Both the position numbers and the translations under genes were made by a program. This document shows positions 34,447 through 45,913 of a stretch of DNA of 64,000 bases, one piece after another. This DNA comes from Vitellaria paradoxa (lineage: Eukaryota; Streptophyta; Magnoliopsida; Ericales; Sapotaceae). Every line of letters begins with the position of its first letter. Position 1 is the stretch's first letter. The stretch lies in assembly GCA_019916065.1 (NCBI GenBank), contig CM034233.1, positions 42,572,862-42,636,861 of the forward strand. The letters are read 5' to 3'. Below the pieces are notes generated by a model. It did no database searches and was not told the DNA's origin. It worked only from the letters and a program-made list of their open reading frames with translations.

Positions 34447-35922
34447 ATGGTAGAGCCCTCCTTAGGAGCCCCAGTTGCAGTCGTGATGGTGGTACTATTC
34501 CTCGTCAATTCTGCCGCCGCCGCCGCCTCCACCGCCGGGCATGCGAAACCATACCCAGACTTCCAACACATGAACGTGAAAGAAGTTATTGTGGAAACCA
34601 AAGTGCGGCCCCCGAAAACAAAAGCAAATGAATATCAACAACAGCTCTCTCATAAAAGTGGTATTATTACTGATCAGAGCAAGTGGAATCTGACGTTGAC
34701 TCACAGGGATAAGATATCACATGGCGATGATTCCTCTGACTATCATCGCCGCTTTGACAAGCGCATCAAAAGAGACGTTGCCAGGGTTGCTGCCCTCAAT
34801 CGCCGGCTCACTAGTGGCGGCGGCGGCGCGGGAGCCAGTTATGAGGTGTCGGATTTTGGGTCGGATGTGGTCTCGGGGATGGAGCAAGGGAGCGGAGAAT
34901 ACTTTGTTCGGATTGGGGTTGGGAGCCCTCCAAGGAGCCAATACATGGTTATTGACTCAGGTAGCGACATTGTTTGGGTTCAGTGTCAGCCTTGCAACCA
35001 GTGCTACCGCCAGTCTGACCCGGTTTTCAACCCGGCTACCTCCGCCTCATTTGCTGGCGTTTCTTGCGGCTCCGCCTTGTGTGACCGCCTCGATAACCCG
35101 GGTTGCCACGCGGGTCGGTGCAATTACGAGGTCTCATATGGCGACGGGTCATATACGAAGGGCACGCTAGCCCTCGAAACTCTCACATTCGGGCGGACCG
35201 CGGTCCGGAATGTGGCCATCGGATGCGGGCACAGTAACCAGGGCATGTTCGTGGGAGCTTCCGGGTTGCTGGGGCTTGGTGGGGGCTCCATGTCATTTGT
35301 GGGTCAGCTTGGTGGCCAAACCGGCGGTGCCTTCAGTTACTGTCTCGTAAGCCGGGGCACCGATCCAACCGGGTCATTGGAGTTCGAGCGTGCAGCATTG
35401 CCCGTGGGAGCTGCTTGGGTACCTCTGCTTCGCAATCCACGGGCCCCGAGCTTCTACTATATTGGGCTTTCGGGTCTCGGCGTCGGAGGCGTTCGGGTCT
35501 CAATACCCGAAGACGTTTTCCGGCTAACGGAGTTAGGTGACGGAGGGGTTGTTATGGATACGGGGACCGCCGTAACGAGGCTGCCCATGACGGCTTATGC
35601 GGCCTTCCGGGATGCGTTTATGACTCAAACCGCCAGCCTGCCAAAGGCGGCGGGAGTGTCGATATTCGACACATGCTATGATCTGAACGGGTTTGTGTCG
35701 GTTCGGGTACCGACCGTATCGTTTTATTTCTCGGGCGGGCCAATCCTAACGCTGCCGGCGAGGAACTTCTTGATACCAGTGAATGAAGGAGGAACGTTCT
35801 GCTTTGCATTTGCTCCCTCTCCTTCGGGGCTTTCCATAATAGGAAACATCCAGCAAGAAGGAATCCAGATTTCGTTTGATGGAGCAAATGGTTTTGTGGG
35901 ATTTGGACCCAACGTTTGCTAA
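34447..35922 (+). CDS. ASPG2: A1 aspartic protease, ASPG2-like, intronless
   Basis: A single open frame of 491 codons with no intron, the only intact host gene in the window. Residues 1 to about 27 form a signal peptide (hydrophobic AVVMVVLFLV then an Ala run), so the product should be secreted or apoplastic. A basic propeptide-like region to about 145 precedes the TAXi_N lobe (EYFVRIGVGSPP) with catalytic DSGS (170-173), a Cys-rich segment of the plant nepenthesin-like type (QCQPCNQCYRQ) and the flap Tyr in YGDGSYTKG (231). The TAXi_C lobe has the second catalytic motif DTGT (371-374) and ends GNIQQEGIQISFDG. A possible N-glycosylation site is NLT (81). Closest known group: ASPG1/ASPG2 and CND41-like proteases; Arabidopsis ASPG1 acts in guard-cell drought response. 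The substrate here is unknown. Codons are GC-rich compared with both flanks. The first ATG is used because it directly opens the signal peptide. Confidence 0.95.
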   Translation: MVEPSLGAPVAVVMVVLFLVNSAAAAASTAGHAKPYPDFQHMNVKEVIVETKVRPPKTKANEYQQQLSHKSGIITDQSKWNLTLTHRDKISHGDDSSDYHRRFDKRIKRDVARVAALNRRLTSGGGGAGASYEVSDFGSDVVSGMEQGSGEYFVRIGVGSPPRSQYMVIDSGSDIVWVQCQPCNQCYRQSDPVFNPATSASFAGVSCGSALCDRLDNPGCHAGRCNYEVSYGDGSYTKGTLALETLTFGRTAVRNVAIGCGHSNQGMFVGASGLLGLGGGSMSFVGQLGGQTGGAFSYCLVSRGTDPTGSLEFERAALPVGAAWVPLLRNPRAPSFYYIGLSGLGVGGVRVSIPEDVFRLTELGDGGVVMDTGTAVTRLPMTAYAAFRDAFMTQTASLPKAAGVSIFDTCYDLNGFVSVRVPTVSFYFSGGPILTLPARNFLIPVNEGGTFCFAFAPSPSGLSIIGNIQQEGIQISFDGANGFVGFGPNVC

Positions 35923-38101
35923 ATTCAAAATTTCTATAAAATAGCTAGCTAATTAGACTTACTTATACTATTTATATATACGTATTAATATTAGATCGTG
36001 CGTGTTGATATCATGCATGTTGGCGGGCTATTGTCCTCGCCTCTCCTATCTAATGGCTGTATGTATGCATGGGTATGTGAAGGATCCGATGAATGTAATT
36101 ACAAGTATTATATTAATCAACTTTCCATAATCAACTTTGTTCTAGAGTCTACTGCGCCCAGAGAGTGTGAGAGAGAGAGAGTTAATTGGTAGGTTTAAGC
36201 AAAGAAAGCAAGGATAATAAGTTTAAGAGTCATAAGTATGGGTCAAAACATTCACATGGGAAAGGAGAATATGGTAAAAAAAAAATGTCATTTACTTGGG
36301 CATCGCACCCTTTTTTTGTAAGATCAAAGGATCCAAGAGAACCCTTTTACCCAAGAGAAGAGAGAGAGAGAGAGAGAGGATGAGATGAAGAAACAATTCA
36401 AGCTTTCCTCTGCTGTTAAGTGGACATGACCCCCCGGCCTGACACAACATATTGCCAGAGGAGAAATCTCTGTCTCTCACACACACACGCACACGCAGAG
36501 GAAGGGGAGCCACCGTCTTGGTGGACATGTGAAGACATTACCAGGAGTAATGGTGTAGCTTTTTTTTTGGGGGGGGGGGTGGAAACCCAAGTTAATTGGA
36601 AATTGATTCAGGCAAATGACTTTTGCAAAGGTATTTATTTACCTTTTTACACCTCTTGAAAGAATTATAGCAAGATTACTTAGTCCATTTGTTCTCTTAT
36701 GTTAGGGAGATGCAAGAGATATCACGATGATGATGGGTAATCAATCACTTTTTCCGTGTCAACTAATGTGGAAAGTGACGACATTTGGTGTGGGTAAATG
36801 CAAATTCCATTCCATTCCATTCAGTTAACCCTCCCCCATGTAATTGGGGCTTGGGAGCAACTTTAGCGGCCCACAAAAGTCAAGTAATTTGTTCACCAAA
36901 TTGAAATTGGTGAAAGGAAGGGAATCAACTAAAGCAATTCATGTATTGTAGGCTTTATGCAGAAATCGGGTGGATCATTTGGGATATCTTAGCATTTCAT
37001 TTCTTTAAGCTCTATTCAGATGAAGAAGGATTTGTCAAGTAAAAAAATAAAAAGAGTTAAGGATATATAAAATCACTTTTTATATTTAATTTGTGATGTA
37101 AAATAAGAGAAAAAAATGTATGAAATTTGAGAAATTAAAAATAATTAAATTATAAAAATACAATTTTGCACCGCAAATTGACACATGATATTTTAGTAAT
37201 TAGTTGGATATTTGGCAAAAATTTATAAAAGTTGGAGGAAGATGGAAAAATTTGAAGAATGTAAGTGAAAATTGAAAAAATTGGTTTTGTGTTTGGTAGG
37301 AAAAGTTGGAGAAAATTTACAAAAGTTGATTTTTTTATATGCCAAACGGCCCCTAAATGTATTTTATTTTTTAATTTTTTAATCTATTCAAATATAAATT
37401 CATGAATTTGATATTTTATTTTTCTTTTATTTTTTTTTTAACTATTTTTTTCTCCTTTCCTTTCTATCCCACTAATCCAAACATACTCTTAATGGAATTA
37501 ACAGCAGTACAAACAAACTCAATTAACTAATCACCAAGGCTAGTAAATTACAATTTGTATTATTGTATTTACATTATATTTCATATCAGAATATATACTT
37601 TCAATTGTAAGTAAGTGTGGATATTAAGTTGGTTAGGCCTACTTTAGGCCTGATTGCACTCATAAAGTGATGATCATTTGAACCATGTTCGCACCTTCTC
37701 TTTACACACTTAATTAATATTAATCCCATGTTTTAGTAATTGTAAGAACTAAGTATTATTCTAATTTGTTTTTGTAGGATTTTTGGATTAATAGAGTTAA
37801 GGATACATGTTTGGATTCACAATGCACAAGGAAGTGGAATTGGCTAAGGAACTAGGCCTTCGGGCGCATATGTAAAGGAATTCGAGCGCACAGTCAAGCC
37901 CGTACGCACGACCATGTAATAGGCGGGGCACACACAGTGACCACATTTTGGAGCCAAAGCTATATCTTTAAGTCTTTCATCAAACACTTGGGAGGATGAC
38001 CCCGAGCACACGGAATCGTCTGTGCACACCATTCATGTAGATCCCGGGTGCACACATAGAGGGAAATATTAGGGGCTTCCTTTGGAGCATTGTGTCGAAT
38101 A
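35923..38101. other. Intergenic DNA downstream of the protease gene
   Basis: No further gene seen. Contains the presumed 3' UTR (no AATAAA in the first 250 bp), a GA run at about 36356-36378, a CA run near 36479-36495, a T8G10 tract near 36561-36580, and AT-rich DNA. Near 37205-37360 is a possible decayed MITE whose ends share TTTGGCA, but no clean target duplication. From about 37850 the DNA becomes LTR-like with recurring GAGCGCAC and GCACAC words. Confidence 0.5.
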
Positions 38102-38109
38102 CTTTGAAG
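38102..38109 (+). repeat. Left 8-bp target duplication CTTTGAAG
   Basis: An exact copy is at 38698-38705, on the other side of the hAT-type element. Confidence 0.8.
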
Positions 38110-38697
38110 CAATGTTTTAAAAATCGGACCGTTCATCGAATCAAAAAAGTGATCGGGTCACGGATTTGTGGTTCAACCGTCGGTTCAACCGGAATTGAAC
38201 TGTGACGTCATAAATATATTTAAATATATAAATAAAATATAAAAATATGTTAAAATAATATAATAATTTTAAAAACTTATATTTTTCACATATTCTTCTA
38301 CTTTGTTTCGTTTTATTGATAAAAAAATGTTAACAAAATGTGTTGTAAAATAACATCACTTAAAACTAATATATTATATAAGTAAAACCAAGCAAAAATA
38401 AGAAACAACAAGCATTAGTGGTTCAGTGGAATAATAGTACTTTATCACAAAATAGACCCAGGTTCGATTCTAGACTGGTGCGTATTAGTTTTACCATTTC
38501 AAAAAATTAAAAAAACAGCCCGGTTCAACCGGCAAAACCGGCACTGGTTCGCCAGTTCACCGGTTGAACCAGTGGATCATCAGTTTTCGACCGATTCAAG
38601 CCTCCGACGGGTTTTACTGGTTAATCGGACTGTTTTTGAACTGATTCACGATTCAACTGGTTGAACCAGCCGGTTCGGTCTGATTTTTAAAACAATG
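38110..38697. mobile_element. Non-autonomous hAT-type element, 588 bp
   Basis: Ends CAATGTTTTAAAAATCGGAC (left) and, complemented, CATTGTTTTAAAAATCAGAC (right) are terminal inverted repeats starting with CA, flanked by a perfect 8-bp duplication CTTTGAAG. Both traits mark the hAT superfamily. Inside are several GGTTCAACCGG-type words near both ends (38170-38190 and 38520-38570), an AT-rich centre and a tRNA-Gly-like pseudogene (38412-38481). There is no transposase. Confidence 0.85.
38412..38481 (+). tRNA. tRNA-Gly(GCC)-derived pseudogene
   Basis: The 70-nt tract matches plant tRNA-Gly(GCC) end to end: 5' GCATTAG pairs with 3' CTGGTGC as a 7-bp acceptor stem (two G-T pairs); A box TGGTTCAGTGG at 38419-38429 fits the consensus; B box GGTTCGATTC is at 38461-38470. 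The anticodon position reads ATC instead of GCC and the anticodon and T stems are partly broken. Most differences are C-to-T or G-to-A, as expected from deamination of methylated cytosines. No CCA and no intron. It is a decayed tRNA, not an active gene. Confidence 0.75.
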
Positions 38698-38705
38698 CTT
38701 TGAAG

Positions 38706-39892
38706 ACAAGCTCTAGATGCATGGATGTCACCACCTAAGCGCACGCACAAGGCAGCATACTACCCTTGGGTGCATAGAAGTCAAGCCCAGGTGCCCGACC
38801 CATTATATCTATCAATGTCTCTTTTAGTTTCTTTTTGCAATCTTTATGCCTTTTCTACCCTTGTTTAATGTAAACCTATATAAAGGCACGTGTTCAGAAG
38901 ATAGAGCTTATCATTACCAATCATTAGGTGTAGTTTAATTTCTCTCTCCTAGGGTTTCTCAAGTAACTTTTCGAATTTGGCTAGATCAATAATAATGAAT
39001 CCAGGTAACATACTTAATCAAACAATTACAGAAAGAACACCAAGAAGTAACAAGCAAAATCTTATTCACAGAAATATCTCAAAATAATTTCCACTATTAA
39101 ATTAGGTTATATATATGACTCTACTTGAACTCTCTATTACTCCTCACACAAATTCTTTTGGGCTATTGCTCGGCACCTCGATATATCTAGACCAAGTGGA
39201 AAAACTTTCTAACTCTTCAGAGAATGTGTCTTGGAATCCTCCAAGACTTACAAACTTAAGAATGAGTAGAAAAAGCAGAAAGACAATTTAGCTTTCTTAC
39301 AAAGTAATTCTTTCTCCCTGAAACTCTATAAAATATGCTATCCCTCAATTATGTATTTTACATTGTATACATACATATATTTATAGAAGAACTAAAGACC
39401 TAATCTGATTAGGAAATAGAATCTTTAGCAAATTCAGGAGGTCGAACCTTCGGGTTCCCTACATCTTCCTTATGAGGTTCAGTATCCAATGGTCAAAACC
39501 TCGCCCTACCTGTGAAGCTTACTCGTGTTGACCTGAAAATTTTCATTTTTTATAAATTTGTAATTTTGAGGGCTAAGTTTAAGGGTTTTGGGCTTATTAT
39601 GTGCTTAAAACAAGGTAGGTTTGAGTGGAATTGGGCTAAAAAATGTGGTAAATACACAATTAGCCAAAGAGTAGAGGTCCTAGGTGCATGGAAAGAGCTT
39701 TCCCCAGGTGCATGCATGGTGGGCACATGAGAGCCGACTTCCTCAAGCACACACTATGGCAGGCGCATGCCTAAGAAAGGTCGAGCGCCTGTGGTTTTCT
39801 AAGTAAGTTAGTCAATTAGATAGCTTTATGTCTTCGTTTGTCACTTCTATTTTAGGTTATGGCAAGGATTATAGGAGAGGGGCAAGACAAGG
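38706..39892. other. LTR-like fragments, no gene
   Basis: Contains a TATA-like CCTATATAAAGGC near 38876-38888, a poly-pyrimidine leader near 38940, and at 39000-39470 a copia-LTR-like stretch (AATCTGATTAGGAAATAG). At 39600-39780 short words (GTGCATGG, GAATTGGGCTAA, GAGCGCCT) echo 37820-38060, suggesting an old LTR of an unidentified element cut by the hAT insertion. I could not define its ends. Confidence 0.35.
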
Positions 39893-40759
39893 TGAAAATA
39901 CGTAATTTGCTGCTAGTAATCCCAATCAATCAACCATACACACACAATTGTAGAAGGCGAGATAAAAAGAACGAGGAAACCCACACAGGGAAACCCCAAA
40001 AAAGCTTTCACTAAAATAAACGTTGGTTACAAACTCAAACCTTCGATAGATCGACTCCTCAACTCTATACTCTGTTGACGTTTGCTCGAATCCTCGATTC
40101 ACCAACTCCTTTAGCAATAGCCCTTCGACTCCTCGAAGGCATGCTACTGACTCCTCAGTAGCTTTAATGAATCCTCAACATGCTGAATCCTCAGTGTGCT
40201 GAATCCTCAGTGTGCTGAATCCTCAGCATTCACAAACCTCAAACCCGAAATCCTTCGAACTAAACATGAAACATGTTGGCTAAGTAATTGATAGAATAAT
40301 TGAACTTTTAGGCTTCTAATCTCATGTGTATTCTTTCTGTGTCTCTGTTTTTACCCTGAAGATGTCTAGAGAATATATATAGACAAAACTAAGGCGGCTA
40401 GGGTTCAAAAAAAACAAAATAGACTGAATATCATTCCTCATGGGAGGGGTGTACCCGCAGTCATCCCACGGCTTTCCCGCAAATCAGAGCGATCTTCCCA
40501 CACAGTCAGCTCTTCATGTTGTGCTCTCGGGATTTTCCTGCGCCAAACCGCAGCCTTCTTTCGAGCTTCCTACGTAAATCAGTCTTGGCACTTGTTTAAC
40601 TTCTTTAGGACTTCTAGTCATTATGGAAACAATTTTTCTGAGTCCTTTTAGAATTTTATTTGATTTAAGACTCTAGTGTCTTGGCCTGCACTAAGTCTAA
40701 AATTACAAACACTTCTCTTTGATCATAGATTTGCCAAATTACAGTATTTGGTCTTAACA
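39893..40759 (-). mobile_element. 3' LTR of the outer copia-type element
   Basis: 867 bp, plus-strand ends TGAAAATACG and GGTCTTAACA, so the LTR reads TGTTAAGACC...TTTTCA on its own strand. It carries three copies of a 20-bp repeat built on TGCTGAATCCTCAG (40180-40230), more than in the other three LTRs of the family. A TATATATA promoter-like site lies near 40370-40381. Confidence 0.85.
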
Positions 40760-41734
40760 ATCTCTCTCTTTGGCAATTCCATGTCAAAATCAAAAAAATA
40801 GTACAATTTAGCTCATCCTAGATTAAGGCCTCAGTGAACTTGTTATCTGTCAACATGTTCCAATTGTCATCCATCAACATGTTCCAATCTTTATCCTGTA
40901 TGGTTGCACACTTAACAAACTAATCACGGCATCATATGACAACAAATAATAATAATCAACAACCTATTATTAAGCTCATGATGAATCCAAACAGAGATAA
41001 TTCAATTGGATAAAAAGTACAACCATACATCAATGCCATAAATTGATATCCAAAAAAGTTGATGACATAAACTAAATAGCAAATGATAAGCCCATCACAA
41101 ATGCTATCATCCAAGTCCTATCATTCACATGTGCTTCTCCCCCTTAATAAACAAATTCTTTTAAAACATTCTCCCCTTTTCAAGCATTCTCCCCCTTAAC
41201 TATATCTTCCCCCTTAGTTAACTAACTTCTTTTCAAAAATTCTCCCCATAAACTATTCTCCCCCTTTTTGACATGAATTGATAAAAAATAAAGTATAACA
41301 TGTATTCTTGATCGATTCATTCTAAGTTCTATTTTCCCAAACACAAAACAAAACACAGTTTAAAAATTTTGACCATACATAAATAGTAACAAATAAGAAT
41401 TCCAAAAATCACTCTACTATTTAAGTCATGAGTTGTTCACGCATGTCATACCAATGGTTAAATACCTGTGTGGTCTGTGAAATGAAGTTTAAGTCTTCAC
41501 ATACTCACATGAATTTTAAAATTGCTCCTTTTAGACTTTAAATTGAATTGAGTAAGATATGCAGTGTTAGCTCTTCGACTAGTTTCTCCTCAATTCATTG
41601 TTTTCAACTAAACACCAAGATATGTATCTATTGAATTGACATCTACCAATTTTTTTTTTATTATTTTTACTTGGTAGCTTTCACACACTTATGGGTAGGT
41701 AGCCTTCTTCCTGTATCATTAAATCCAGAGGGTG

Positions 41735-41739
41735 GTTAT
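41735..41739 (+). repeat. Left target duplication GTTAT of the inner element
   Basis: Pairs with ATTAT at 46745-46749 (one mismatch). The uninterrupted version of this site, GGTGGTTATTTTGATAACC on the same strand, can be read as the complement of 45084-45102 inside the inner element. Confidence 0.75.
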
Positions 41740-42558
41740 TGTTATGACTAAAATTGTAAATTGGCAAATCCATGGTCAAAAAAATGTTTTGTAATATCTA
41801 AACTTAGTGTAGGCTAAGGCACTAGAGTCTTGAGTCAAGAAGAAGTGAAAAGGCCTCAGGAAAGTTGTGTTTGCATGCAACTGGAAGTCCTGAAGAAGTC
41901 AAACATGGTTCGGAATTGATTTATATAAGAAGACTGCAAGAAGGCTGCAATTTGGTGCAGGAAAATCTTGAGAGCTTGACTTGGAGAATTAGCCTTGCAG
42001 GGACCCCGCTCTGAGTCGCAGGAAGCCCGCAGGTGCGCCCTTCTCGTGAGGTGCATTATTTCGGCTAGTTCCAGTTTGTTTCGAGCCCTAGCCACCTCCG
42101 TTTCTTTATATATATCTTCTGGACATTGTCAGGGTTAGAGATATAGAGAATACACATGAGTTTGGAAGCCTGAAAGTTTAATTATTCTCTCCATTACTTA
42201 GCCAACATGTTTCGTATTCAATCCAAAGGAATTTGGGTTTGAGGTTTGTGAATGCTGAGGATTTAGCACGCTGTGGATTCAGCAAAGTTATTGAGAAGTC
42301 AGTATCGTATCTTTGAGGAGTCGAAGGGTTTTCGCTAAGGAGTTGGTGAATCAAGGAGTCGAGCAAACGTCAATAAAGTATAGAGTCGAGGAGTTGATCT
42401 ATTGAAAGTTTGAGTTTGTAACCAACGTTTGATTTTAGTGAAAGTTTTGTTTGAGGTTTCCCTTTGTGGGTTTCCTTATTCCTTTTATCTCGCCTTCTAC
42501 AATTGTGTGTGTGTGGTTGATTGAATTGGGATCTTTACTTGCAAATTACGAATTTTCA
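41740..42558 (+). mobile_element. 5' LTR of the inner element
   Basis: 819 bp from TGTTATGACTAAAATTG to GAATTTTCA. TATA-like TTTATATATAT at 42105-42115. About 90 percent identical by eye to the 3' LTR at 45914, so the insertion is not recent. Confidence 0.88.
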
Positions 42559-42560
42559 AT

Positions 42561-42572
42561 TGGTATCAGAGC
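42561..42572 (+). other. Primer-binding site, initiator tRNA-Met
   Basis: TGGTATCAGAGC, the standard copia-type site complementary to the 3' end of initiator tRNA-Met, two bases after the LTR. Confidence 0.9.
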
Positions 42573-42614
42573 GGCTTCATTTTTTAGAATAAAATGTGAT
42601 CTTATTAGTTGCTG

Positions 42615-44642
42615 ATGGATTCTCCTAAAGAAGGCAGTTTGAGTACTAGACCCCCGTGGTTTGATGGTACCAACTATGCCTATTGGAAGGTTCGCATGAG
42701 AGCACACTTGATCTCATTGAATGTCAATATTTGGCTATCCATAGAAAAAGGTTAGGTAAAACAAACTCATTCTATTGATAACGTAGCAGTAGAAGAAAAA
42801 CCTATGGATATGTGGGATGGGGCAGAGCAAGAAAAGTCAGAATGGAACTACAAAGCCCTGAGCTCTATTTTCTATGCAGTCTTCGCTGATGAGTTTAGAA
42901 GAATCTCAAGCTGTGAGATTGCTTGGGAGACTTGGAAAATTCTTGAATTGACTCATGAAAGGAATTCCACTATTAAGAAGTCCAAGCTACAGAAAATAAC
43001 CTCAGAGTTTGAGAGCTTGAAGATGTCTGAAGATGAATCTTTTGATAGTTTTTATGCGAAGTCGAGCGATATTGTTAACACTAGCTTCAACCTTGGAGAA
43101 CAAATTCCAAGCCGAAAGATTGTAAGTAAGATTCTTCGCTCCCTATCGATGTCTTTTTAAGCAAAAGTTACAGCCATTGAGAAGGCCAGGGATGTGGATA
43201 CAATGAGGGTAGAAGACTTGGTTGGCTCTCTACAGACGTATGAGGCCAGTATGATAAAACCCAAGAAGATGAAGGGTGTTGCGTTGAAACCTGTTAAGGA
43301 AGATGTGTCCTCCTCAAGTAATGATGAGTCAATCACCTCTCCCGAAGAAATTGCTATTTATACCAAGAAAATTAGAAAATTCTTCAAAAAGAAAAATAGC
43401 AAGTAAGGAAACATGAAGAAAAGGGAGAAAGACAAAGCAGAGAAATCTTTAAAAAAGAAGAAGAACGAGAACAAGTCTAAGGGTGTAAAGTGTTATGAGT
43501 GCCAGGGTTATGGTCACATAGCTCAAGACTGTGGAAATAAGAAGAGAAAGAAGAAGGTTCTTAATGCAACCCTTGATAATTCAGATGATCCGTCGAGTAC
43601 CTCCTTTTCTTCGGAAGATTTTTCAGAGAATTACACTACATTCATGGTTAGAGCAAGTGCCCCCTCAAATTTAGTAGAGTCATCCTTTTCTACACATAAG
43701 GAAGAAGAATCCTCCAAAAGTGAAGTTAAAGAAAATTCAGATGAGGAAGTAGATGTTGAAGAGACGTATGAGCAGCTATACCAAGACTGTCGAAAGCTCC
43801 ACAAGCAAAACGAAAAATTGACGGTAAAGAACAAGATGTTAAAGAGGGAAAGAGATAGTCTGAAGGTTGCCCTGGAGGAATTACAAACTAAGTTTGAAGA
43901 ACTTGAAGCAAGCAAAAACTCTTGAGAGGAGTTGATAACAGCACTTAAGACAAAGTTGGAATAAAGAGAAAAAGATGTGAAAAAGGCACATGGTAAGTTA
44001 CAATCCATGCAATCAAAGATGAATTCAGCTTCCTCTAAACTAGATGACATACTGGCAATTCAAAGAAGTCCAAATGATAAAAGTGGACTTGGTTATACTG
44101 GAGAGAAGAATACTACAGAAGATGCATCTACAAGCAATCATAAGATCAAGATCCAACCTCCAAAGTCTGCTACATTCAAGGATGGGAAATCACTTGCTCA
44201 ACCATTTAAGCACTTGAAAGGTAAATAGCCTATACAAAATTCTCAGAAATCTAAAGGTAAGCCCCCTAACTTGAAATGTAAGTTTATCCCTATATGTTTT
44301 CATTGCGGTATACCTGGTAATATAAAATCACATTGTCACAAATTGTATGGGCTTCCCCTATCCTATGTTGACACTAGGAATTCTTTGAGATCTAATTTTC
44401 AAGTGTCAAATAGGTTTAATCTATTAAGGTTTCAAAAGTCATATCTTGATTCTAGATTTTACATGACTTAGCCAGTGAGGAATAACATAAAGAAAAATTT
44501 TTCAAAACCCATTGGTCCAAAACCCAATAATCCCAAGATTCAAAATGCTTTTCCAAAAATAAGAACTATTTGGGTTAGGAAGAGTGATCTCTATGTCACC
44601 CATACCCCTAAAAGTATTGAAGGGGTGAACCTTAACATGTAG
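42615..44642 (+). pseudogene. Copia-type gag of the inner element, broken
   Basis: Starts ATG at 42615 with MDSPKEGSLSTRPPWFDGTN and AYWKVRMRAHL, the N-terminal gag region of plant copia elements. The UBN2-type gag core follows (WKILELTHERNSTIKKSK; FESLKMSEDESFDSFYAKSS; MRVEDLVGSLQTYEA), then a Lys-rich stretch and the CCHC knuckle CYECQGYGHIAQDC (about 43491-43532). A long acidic and coiled-coil region (SEDFSENYTTF; LYQDCRKLHKQNEKL; KMLKRERDSLKVALEE) and a second Cys/His motif CFHCGIPGNIKSHCHKLYG (about 44297-44353) end near VWVRKSDL and VTHT. Stops at about 42754, 43158, 43404, 43923, 43962, 44226 and 44469 break it. Protease and pol do not follow. Confidence 0.85.
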
Positions 44643-45901
44643 AGGCCAATTTTTTTCATGAACTAGGCTATGCGTCTTTGTTATATTCTTACCTAATTCT
44701 ATGAATTCATGTAGATTAGATACTTTCTATTTTATTTTTTTTTTTTTGGTGCAATGTTATTCTTTGTGATATTCTTGCATGTTCTATTACTTCATTCACA
44801 CTTCAAAATCACAGGATTAAAATTGTTGATCTACATAGTGGTCATAAATTTGAATTACTTGATGAACCTGAATCCTATGTTTTGTTGTTCCTTGTCATGG
44901 TGGTAGTATGCCAATTATAATTGCACGAAGTATAGTACATCATGAGAAATATTTTTCACAACTTAATTGGTTTAATAAATTCTCTTTTTTGGACTATTGG
45001 TTGCTCTTGAGTTTAAATAAAAAAAAATATCACTTGGAAAGGGCTACTAGTGGGATAGAGTGCAGCTAGCCTGTTGACGTGTGGGTTATCAAAATAACCA
45101 CCCTCTGGGTTTGACGATACAGGAAGAATGCTACTTACCCATAGGTGTGTGAAAGCCACCAAGTAAAAATATAAAAAAAAATATTGGCGGATGAAAATTG
45201 AAAAATTGGTGAAGTTGAAAACAATGAATTGAGGAGAAACTAGTCAAAGAGCTAACACTGCATATCTTACTCAATTCAATTCAAAGTCCAAAAGGAGCAA
45301 TTTTAAAATTATGCGAGTATGTGAAAAGTATTAATCATGTTACAGTTAAACTTCATTTCACACACCGCATAGGCATTTGACCATTGGTATGGCATGTGTG
45401 AACAACTCATGACATAAATAGTGGAGTGATTCTTGGAATTCTTATTTGTTACTATTTATTTATGGTCAAAATTTTGAAACTGTGTTTTGTTTTGTGTTTG
45501 GAAAAATAGAACTTAGAATGAATCGATCAAGAATACATGTTATACCTTATTTTTTGTCAATTCATGTCAAAAAGGGGGAGAATAGGTTAAGGGGGAGATA
45601 TAGTTAAGGGGAAGAATGCTTGAAAAGAATTTTGTTTATTAAGGGGGAGAATAATTAACTTTTTGATAGTTAATATGTGTCGATTAATTAAGAGGGAGAA
45701 TATTTTATTTCATTGTTCATTTTTTCGTTAATTTTTAATTATTTATTTATTCCACATGATGCCTTGATCGTTTTGTTTAAGTGTGCAGCAAATAGGTTTA
45801 ATAATCAAAGTATATTGATCATTGCAAAATGTTTACTGAGGTCTTAATGTAGATTGATTTCATTTGTAATTTCATTTATTGAGTTTTGACATGGAATTGC
45901 C
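44643..45901 (+). other. Noncoding 3' region of the inner element
   Basis: Lies where pol would be expected. It has only short frames. It includes poly-T tracts, ATAACCACCCTCTGGG (about 45094-45109), and several runs of AAGGGGGAGA (about 45572-45700). The inverted equivalent in the outer element is split between 46750-47212 and 40760-41739. Confidence 0.7.
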
Positions 45902-45913
45902 AAAGGGGGAGAT

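Noticed and set aside
34721..35170. 149-codon plus-strand frame inside the protease gene
   Set aside because: It overlaps the real 491-codon frame and exists only because the region is GC-rich; it has no domain motifs.
37190..37370. Possible second Harbinger-like MITE
   Set aside because: Both ends share TTTGGCA, but the inverted repeats are weak and no target duplication is seen.
37741..39000. Solo LTR around the hAT element
   Set aside because: A TATA-like site and LTR-like words are present, but no matching ends or target duplication were found.
43631..44050. 139-codon minus-strand frame
   Set aside because: It is antisense to the acidic coiled-coil part of copia gag; its Ser-rich composition is the complement of that sequence.
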